Part shown: positions 59,227 to 64,000 of the stretch, piece by piece | Layout: every line of letters starts with the position of its first letter | Numbering within the stretch: position 1 is the stretch's first letter | NCBI GenBank assembly: GCA_900541855.1 | Contig: UQLD01000003.1 | Location: forward strand, 1 to 64,000 | DNA length: 64,000 nt | Reading direction: 5' to 3' | DNA from: an uncultured Collinsella sp. | GTDB lineage: Bacteria; Actinomycetota; Coriobacteriia; Coriobacteriales; Coriobacteriaceae | Made by a program: the position numbers and the translations under genes | The notes under the pieces: generated by a model | Told to the model about the DNA's origin: nothing | The model's input: the letters and a program-made list of their open reading frames with translations, nothing else | Database searches by the model: none

Positions 59227-60852
59227 CTACTCCTTATCAAACGAAACGTCGGCGGCAGGAAGCTCAATCGTAAAGACCGAGCCGTGCGGGTCCGCCGCGG
59301 CAACCTCTATGCTACCGCCATGCGCCAGCGCAATGGAGCGGCAGAGCGAAAGACCCAGGCCCACGCTGCGGTGACTGTCAGCCAGACCGTGGTTGGCGGT
59401 ATAGAACGACTCGAAGATCCGTTCGCGATCCTCGGGTGCGATGCCCGGACCATCATCGGCCACCGAGCACGCCACGCGTCCATCGTCGACGCTAATCGAA
59501 ATCATGATATGCGAGCCCGCGGGCGTATAGGTGATGGCGTTGTTCACCAGATTGACCACCAGCTGCACCATCAGGCGCGCATCGACATTGACGAGCGCCG
59601 GCTCATCGCACGCCACCACCTTAAGGTCGTGCTCGCGCACGGCCGGATTTACGTGGCGCAGCGCCTCCTCGACGATATCGTCCATGAGCTCGAGCGTAGT
59701 CGACAGACGCATACCGCCGCCCTCGAGCTTGGTGATGGCGAGCAGGTTCTCGACGGTGGCGTTGAGCCACAGCGCATCCGAGCGAATGGACAGAAGCAGG
59801 CCGCGGCGCGTCTGGGCATCGAGCACCGCAGTGCCGGTCGAGCCCTGGTCGAGCAGCACGTCGGCATTACCCGAAATACTGGTAAGCGGCGTGCGCAGAT
59901 CGTGCGAGATGGAGCGCAGCAGGTTGGCGCGCAGTTGTTCGTTTTTGGCGAGCACCGCCGCCTCCTCGCGGGCCTCCATGGCGCGGGCGCGATCGAGTGC
60001 CAGCTCGCCTTCGCTCACGATGGCATCGGCAAGTGTTCGCTCCTCGTGCGTCAGCACGTCGGGCTCGGCAACGATTGCCAGCACGCCCACCACCGAGGCG
60101 GGGTCGCCCGAGCGCGCGAAGCCGTCGCCTGTGCGAACCGTCAGGTAGATGCCATAAAACGCCGAGCCGCCAAACGTGGCGTCGAGCGGCGTTCCCACAT
60201 AGGCGGACGCCGAGAGCCGCGGCGGCATCTGCGGCGCCAGTTCATGCACCGGCGCGGCATCGCCCACGGCCGTGTAAGTCGCGCGCGGCAGCAGGTCATC
60301 GCCCTCGGCGTCGGCGCTGTACCACACGACCGGACAGCCCGAAAGACGCGCCAGCTGCGTTGCCATGGCATGGACAATCTGCTGCTGATCGGCGCACCGC
60401 TGCAGCATACGGTTGGTCTCGAGCACCATATGCGTACGGCGGTCGCTGGCAGCGGCCTGCGCCAAGGCGCGGCGCAGGGCCAACGCAATCGAGCTCGACA
60501 CAAGCGAGACCACGAACATGATGAAGAACATGCCGGGATAGCCGCGGTCGATAAGCGACAGCGAGTAGCGCGGGTCGACAAACAAGAAGTTGTAGAGCGC
60601 CACGGCGGCAGCCGAGCTCAGCAAGCAATACAGGCGACTCCAGGTAAAGAATGCGCACAGCTGAACGGCGAACACATAGACGATCATGATGCTCGGCGCG
60701 AGACCCGGATGGTCGAGCAGCGCGCCCACAATCGTCGCCGCGACCAGCAGCCCCACCGATACGCAGGCGTCATACAGAGGAGTGCGGCGCGTCAGCGTTG
60801 TGCGCCGCCACCAAAAGCTATCGGCAATATCGCCGTCCGTACGGACGTCCAT
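59227..60852 (-). CDS. kdpD: KdpD-like sensor kinase lacking the N-terminal KdpD and Usp domains
   Basis: Histidine kinase (541 aa; full KdpD is about 900). It begins with the DUF4118 four-helix membrane domain (about 28-125), then a GAF-like domain (about 140-290). Next is HisKA with SISHDLRTPLTSISGNAD (His317), then a HATPase_c domain with LVNLVNNAITYTPAG, DDGPGIAPED and GLGLSLC. The K+-sensing N-terminal KdpD domain and the universal-stress domain are missing. The start ATG at 60852 has a GGGGCGGGG site. A terminator separates it from the upstream kup unit. Confidence 0.9.
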   Translation of the reverse strand: MDVRTDGDIADSFWWRRTTLTRRTPLYDACVSVGLLVAATIVGALLDHPGLAPSIMIVYVFAVQLCAFFTWSRLYCLLSSAAAVALYNFLFVDPRYSLSLIDRGYPGMFFIMFVVSLVSSSIALALRRALAQAAASDRRTHMVLETNRMLQRCADQQQIVHAMATQLARLSGCPVVWYSADAEGDDLLPRATYTAVGDAAPVHELAPQMPPRLSASAYVGTPLDATFGGSAFYGIYLTVRTGDGFARSGDPASVVGVLAIVAEPDVLTHEERTLADAIVSEGELALDRARAMEAREEAAVLAKNEQLRANLLRSISHDLRTPLTSISGNADVLLDQGSTGTAVLDAQTRRGLLLSIRSDALWLNATVENLLAITKLEGGGMRLSTTLELMDDIVEEALRHVNPAVREHDLKVVACDEPALVNVDARLMVQLVVNLVNNAITYTPAGSHIMISISVDDGRVACSVADDGPGIAPEDRERIFESFYTANHGLADSHRSVGLGLSLCRSIALAHGGSIEVAAADPHGSVFTIELPAADVSFDKE

Positions 60853-60871
60853 CAGCGCCCCGCCCCTCTCT

Positions 60872-60918
60872 CAAAAACAAAAACCACCACAAAGGGACAG
60901 GCACCTTTGTGGTGGTTT
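60872..60918 (-). terminator. Terminator/family B palindrome between the small membrane protein gene and kdpD
   Basis: AACCACCACAAAGG-GACAGG-CACCTTTGTGGTGGTT is a strong stem. On the minus strand it is followed by TTTTTGTTTTT. It is also a member of the CAAAGGGACAG palindrome family with arms changed on both sides. Confidence 0.8.
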
Positions 60919-60963
60919 CCCTTGTGGTGGTTCCAAGTGTATAGCCTTTGCAACCGGCGGTCG

Positions 60964-61158
60964 CTAGACAAACAGCACGTGCGCGAGCAGGGCACACACG
61001 CACACCGCTCCAAATACCAGTGCCACGATCGAGATCACGCGGTCGGCCATATCCATGTTGGCACGGTTCGTAAGGAACCGGTCTTCGGCGGCGTCGACAC
61101 GCGCCTCACGCACCATTTCGACCACCGCCTCACGGCCATCGAGCGCCTTTGTATCCAT
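60964..61158 (-). CDS. Small single-TM protein downstream of kup
   Basis: A 64-aa protein with a charged N-terminal half and one C-terminal TM helix (about 41-63). I do not recognise a family. The ATG at 61158 has an excellent GGGGAGG site, which argues it is real; an ATG at 61188 lacks one. It lies 61 bases after kup on the same strand and is followed by a terminator. It may be an accessory of the K+ transporter, by position only. Confidence 0.65.
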   Translation of the reverse strand: MDTKALDGREAVVEMVREARVDAAEDRFLTNRANMDMADRVISIVALVFGAVCVCALLAHVLFV

Positions 61159-61219
61159 GTTTACCTCCCCGGCCTCATGCTTATCCATCGAAAACCAACT
61201 CCGTGCAACCCGTCGGCGC

Positions 61220-63247
61220 CTACGGGCGCTCGTTGGGAGCCAGGCGCTGCATCTTGTTCACGGCCTTGAACTTGGTGAACAGCGGCACGTACTCAAAGCT
61301 CACGTTGGAGTTCTCCAGGCCGTACCAGCGTGCAGGCGTGCCGGCGGCGCGACGAATGATGTACTTGAGCGTGATGGCCGTACGCTCGCTCGGCTCCACA
61401 TCGCTTTCGGGCGCCAGAAGCTTACGGATCAGGACGAACTTGAACGTACCGATGTTACCCGGATCCTTGTAGACCGAGTAGTCATGCGTCTGCGGCGGCA
61501 GCTCGCCGGTGGCAGCCAGGTCCTGAACGACCTGACGCAGATAGGCATTGACGCGCTGGTTAATCTTGTAGCCCAGGTACAGATGCACGCGGAACACGTA
61601 GTCGGTGCCGAACGTCTCGACCGAATAGGCAAAGGTATGCGGCTCGTCCATGGTCTCGACATTCACGAACCACCAGGCGCGAGCGCGCTTGGGATGCTTG
61701 TCCAAGATCGAGTAGACGATATCACGGTCGATGTAGTCGGTATGGGTGTCCTTGGTCAGGTACACGACGTTGTCACTCATGCGCTCGTAACGGTCGTCGT
61801 CGCGCAGGCGCTTGAGCTGCGGCAGGTAGCTGCGCAGCGGCAGCAGCGTAAACTGGCGCTGCTCGACCGCCGTGCCGTTGTACCAGCACACCATAATGCC
61901 CATGATGAGTGCAGCCATGAGGATGGTGAAGTAGCCGCCGTGGAAGAACTTGGTGAGCGAGCTCACGAAGAAGAAGCCTTCGAGCAAAAGGAAGAAGGCT
62001 GCGAAGATCCACGGAGCAACCTTGAGCTTACGCTCCTCGTGCAGGTAGAAGAAGAGCAGCAGCGTGGTGCACATCATAGTCAGCGTAATGGCAAGGCCGT
62101 AGGCGGCTTCCATATGCGCCGAGTTCTGGAACAGCAGCACCACAATGACGCAGCCGACAAGCATGACGTTGTTGACCATGGGGATGTAGAGCTGGCCCTT
62201 GGTCTCGGCAGGGTAGAAGACCTGCATGTGCGGCATAAGGTCCAGACGGCTGGCCTCGGACACCAGCGAGAATGCGCCGGTGATGAGCGCCTGCGAGGCG
62301 ATGATGGCCGCAACGGTGGAAAGGCCGACGGCAAACGGGCGCAGGCCCGGGGCGAGCATCTGGTAGAACGGGTTGAGGTCGGCAATGCCCATGAGCTCGG
62401 GGTTGGCAGCGTTGTTCATAAGCCAAGCGCCCTGGCCCATATAGGAAAGCAGCAGGCAGCACTTAACGAACGGCCAGGTGGCGTAGATGTTGCCGCGGCC
62501 GACGTGGCCCATGTCGGAGTAGAGCGCCTCGGCACCGGTGGTGGCGAGGAAGCAGCTGCCCAGAATCATGATGCCCGCGTGGTTGTTGGGGCTCAACAAA
62601 AAGGCGATGCCGCGGAGCGGGTTGAGGCACAGCAGCACGGCGGGGTGCTGTAAGACAAAGAACAAACCCGTGCCGCCCAGGAATAGGAACCACAGCGTCA
62701 TGATGGGGCCAAAGGCGTGACCGATCTTGGCCGTACCGATGCGCTGTACCAAGAAGAGCACGATGATGATGGCGAGCGTAATGGCGACGACGCGGCCCTG
62801 GTCATCGCCCAGCACGGCATGAACCGCCGGGATAGTGCGCAGGCCCTCGATGGCCGTGGTAACGGTAACGGCCGGCGTCAGGATGCCGTCGGCGAGCAAC
62901 GCGGCGCCACCCAGCATGGCGGGGATGATAAGCCACTTGCCGCAGCGCTTGACCAGGCTGTACAGGGCAAAGATGCCGCCCTCACCATGGTTATCGGCGC
63001 GCAGCGAGATGAGCACATACTTGATGGTGGTCAGCAACGTGACCGTCCACACGACAAGGGAGAGCGCGCCGAGCACGAACTCCTCCGTGACGCTTCCGAT
63101 GCCGCCGTTGCCGGCAACGAGCGCCTTGGTTACATACATAGGACTGGTGCCGATATCGCCGTACACCACGCCCAGCGTGACGAGCATCGCCGAGATGCTC
63201 ACAGGAATCGCAGCGTGCGAGGCTGCCTCCTTGGCCTTTTGTTCCAT
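61220..63247 (-). CDS. kup: Kup-type potassium uptake protein
   Basis: A proton-coupled K+ importer of the KUP/HAK family (675 aa). It has 12 TM helices in the first 450 residues, with VVYGDIGTSPMYV and NHGEGGIFALYSLVKR as signatures. A C-terminal cytoplasmic domain (about 480-675) follows. The start is the ATG at 63247 with GGGAGG upstream; TTG at 63265 is less likely. KdpDE-type genes follow after the small membrane protein, so Kup may be their target. Confidence 0.93.
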   Translation of the reverse strand: MEQKAKEAASHAAIPVSISAMLVTLGVVYGDIGTSPMYVTKALVAGNGGIGSVTEEFVLGALSLVVWTVTLLTTIKYVLISLRADNHGEGGIFALYSLVKRCGKWLIIPAMLGGAALLADGILTPAVTVTTAIEGLRTIPAVHAVLGDDQGRVVAITLAIIIVLFLVQRIGTAKIGHAFGPIMTLWFLFLGGTGLFFVLQHPAVLLCLNPLRGIAFLLSPNNHAGIMILGSCFLATTGAEALYSDMGHVGRGNIYATWPFVKCCLLLSYMGQGAWLMNNAANPELMGIADLNPFYQMLAPGLRPFAVGLSTVAAIIASQALITGAFSLVSEASRLDLMPHMQVFYPAETKGQLYIPMVNNVMLVGCVIVVLLFQNSAHMEAAYGLAITLTMMCTTLLLFFYLHEERKLKVAPWIFAAFFLLLEGFFFVSSLTKFFHGGYFTILMAALIMGIMVCWYNGTAVEQRQFTLLPLRSYLPQLKRLRDDDRYERMSDNVVYLTKDTHTDYIDRDIVYSILDKHPKRARAWWFVNVETMDEPHTFAYSVETFGTDYVFRVHLYLGYKINQRVNAYLRQVVQDLAATGELPPQTHDYSVYKDPGNIGTFKFVLIRKLLAPESDVEPSERTAITLKYIIRRAAGTPARWYGLENSNVSFEYVPLFTKFKAVNKMQRLAPNERP

Positions 63248-63371
63248 AAGCCGGTTTCCTCCCAACTTTAATGTTCGAAGGAATTATAGGTAATCGGCCT
63301 GCACTTGCACGGCACCGTTTTCCCAGCTAGATAAACATTTATACGGCCTTTAGGCCACCACGGCGATATGG

Positions 63372-63404
63372 AATGTAACAAAGGGACTGTCCCTTTGCCT
63401 CATC
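63372..63404. repeat. Family B palindrome, imperfect
   Basis: CAAAGGGA-CTG-TCCCTTTG is perfect, while the outer arms (AATGTAA / CCTCATC) are decayed. It lies directly after the stop of the nitroreductase gene. Confidence 0.55.
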
Positions 63405-63406
63405 TG

Positions 63407-64000
63407 TCATTTTCCGAGCCAGTTTTTGAACCACCACTCCATGGAGCGGCTCATCTCGGCCATAAAGGGACTAGTGTGTTTGCGGGTGTAGATATCCACC
63501 ACGCGCTCGCCCACCTCGCGGGCATGCGGGCGAAACATCGCGTCCATCTCGGCCACCTGCGCGTCCATGGTCGCAGCATCGGCGCGGCAGTAGCGCTCCT
63601 CGTGCACCAGGTTCACCACGGGATGCGCGATTGCCGGGCGCTCCTTACGGGGCGTGCCGATGATGAGCATCGACAGCGGCATGGTATAGGGCGGCAAGTC
63701 CAGCAGCCCGGCAACTTCCTCGGCATTCTCGACGATATCACCGATATAGCAGCTCCCCAGACCCAGAGCCTCGGCGGCAACCACGGCGTTTTGCGCGGCG
63801 ATCACGGCGTCCTGGGCCGCGATGGCAAAGTCGCCCAAACCCGGCGCGCGGCGGGGCGCCTTACCCGTGCGCTCGACAAATTCGGGCTCAAAGCAGCCCA
63901 CGTGCTCAAACAGATCGATCCACTTGGCATAATCGACCACAAATATTAGTGCCCAGGGCGCCTTGGCGATCATGGGCTGGTGGTCGCACAGGTCGGCCAG
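63407..64000 (-). CDS. Nitroreductase family protein (5' end beyond window)
   Basis: FMN-dependent nitroreductase-fold oxidoreductase, cut by the window edge. At least 197 residues are visible, and the frame stays open to base 64000, so the start is outside. IAAQNAVVAAEALGLGSCYIGDI is the conserved central helix, and LLDLPPYTMPLSMLIIGTP is the strand after it. An ATG at 63973 is internal, since LADLCDHQPMIAKAPWALIF upstream and around it is typical family sequence. The substrate is unknown. Confidence 0.88.
   Translation of the reverse strand: MADLCDHQPMIAKAPWALIFVVDYAKWIDLFEHVGCFEPEFVERTGKAPRRAPGLGDFAIAAQDAVIAAQNAVVAAEALGLGSCYIGDIVENAEEVAGLLDLPPYTMPLSMLIIGTPRKERPAIAHPVVNLVHEERYCRADAATMDAQVAEMDAMFRPHAREVGERVVDIYTRKHTSPFMAEMSRSMEWWFKNWLGK

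Noticed and set aside
60837..60848. GTCCGTACGGAC palindrome at the kdpD start
   Set aside because: It lies in the first codons of kdpD, is only 12 bp, and can arise by chance in GC-rich coding sequence.
59161..61269. 702-codon + strand ORF opposite kdpDE
   Set aside because: Runs antisense through two recognised genes and a terminator; the translation has no recognisable fold.

Overview
The window looks like chromosome from a Collinsella-type gut actinobacterium (Coriobacteriia). I infer this from the high GC content, the strong G/C preference at third codon positions, the gene content (LCP-MurA-ATP synthase block, RlmKL, truncated KdpDE beside Kup, OFA-type MFS) and the style of intergenic palindromes. 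No rRNA, tRNA, CRISPR array or intact prophage was seen.

Layout. 1-7.3 kb: phosphohexomutase, homocysteine methyltransferase with a DtxR/MntR-type regulator, tripeptidase PepT, an LCP cell-wall ligase and MurA. 7.3-14.2 kb: a complete F-type ATP synthase operon on the minus strand (atpI-B-E-F-H-A-G-D-C). 14.4-21.3 kb: upp, glpK, a Sua5/YrdC enzyme, a HicAB toxin-antitoxin pair, prmC (with a large acidic insert) and prfA. 21.6-29 kb: a decayed transposase fragment, then a giant sortase-anchored adhesin/pilin-like protein (about 2,278 aa) with nine FctA-like isopeptide repeats and a nine-G tract just after its best start codon. 29-35.6 kb: M20 peptidase, a polar amino-acid ABC importer, an aldose epimerase-like protein and an unknown membrane protein. 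35.9-40.5 kb: MFS exporter, LMW tyrosine phosphatase, DUF4143 ATPase, TIGR04076-like protein and pyridoxamine kinase. 40.8-46.6 kb: MarR regulator with a heterodimeric ABC exporter, and a membrane diguanylate cyclase. 46.7-51.1 kb: a LysR regulator divergent from an SDR - MFS - Gfo/Idh/MocA catabolic-type cluster. 51.5-64 kb: Tex, a transaldolase-like aldolase, a HAD phosphatase, RlmKL with an apparently dead RlmL half, KdpE, truncated KdpD, a small membrane protein, Kup, and a nitroreductase cut by the window edge.

The most unusual signal is outside the genes. Almost every longer spacer carries a palindromic element, and they fall into three groups. (A) A roughly 120-165 bp compound hairpin, four copies, placed at or near the 3' ends of minus-strand genes and containing an intrinsic terminator. 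Its arms differ between copies by compensating changes. (B) A roughly 33 bp palindrome built on GACAAAGGGAC..GTCCCTTTGTC, about seven copies, also with compensating changes. (C) Long stems with 16-29 bp arms, including three tandem 48-bp hairpins at 45.2 kb. Paired changes that keep the stems intact suggest selection or a palindrome-dependent copying process. With the predicted phase-variable adhesin, these are the best candidates for something not yet described.

All start sites were chosen by eye from Shine-Dalgarno sequences. Residue numbers given as 'about' are estimates.
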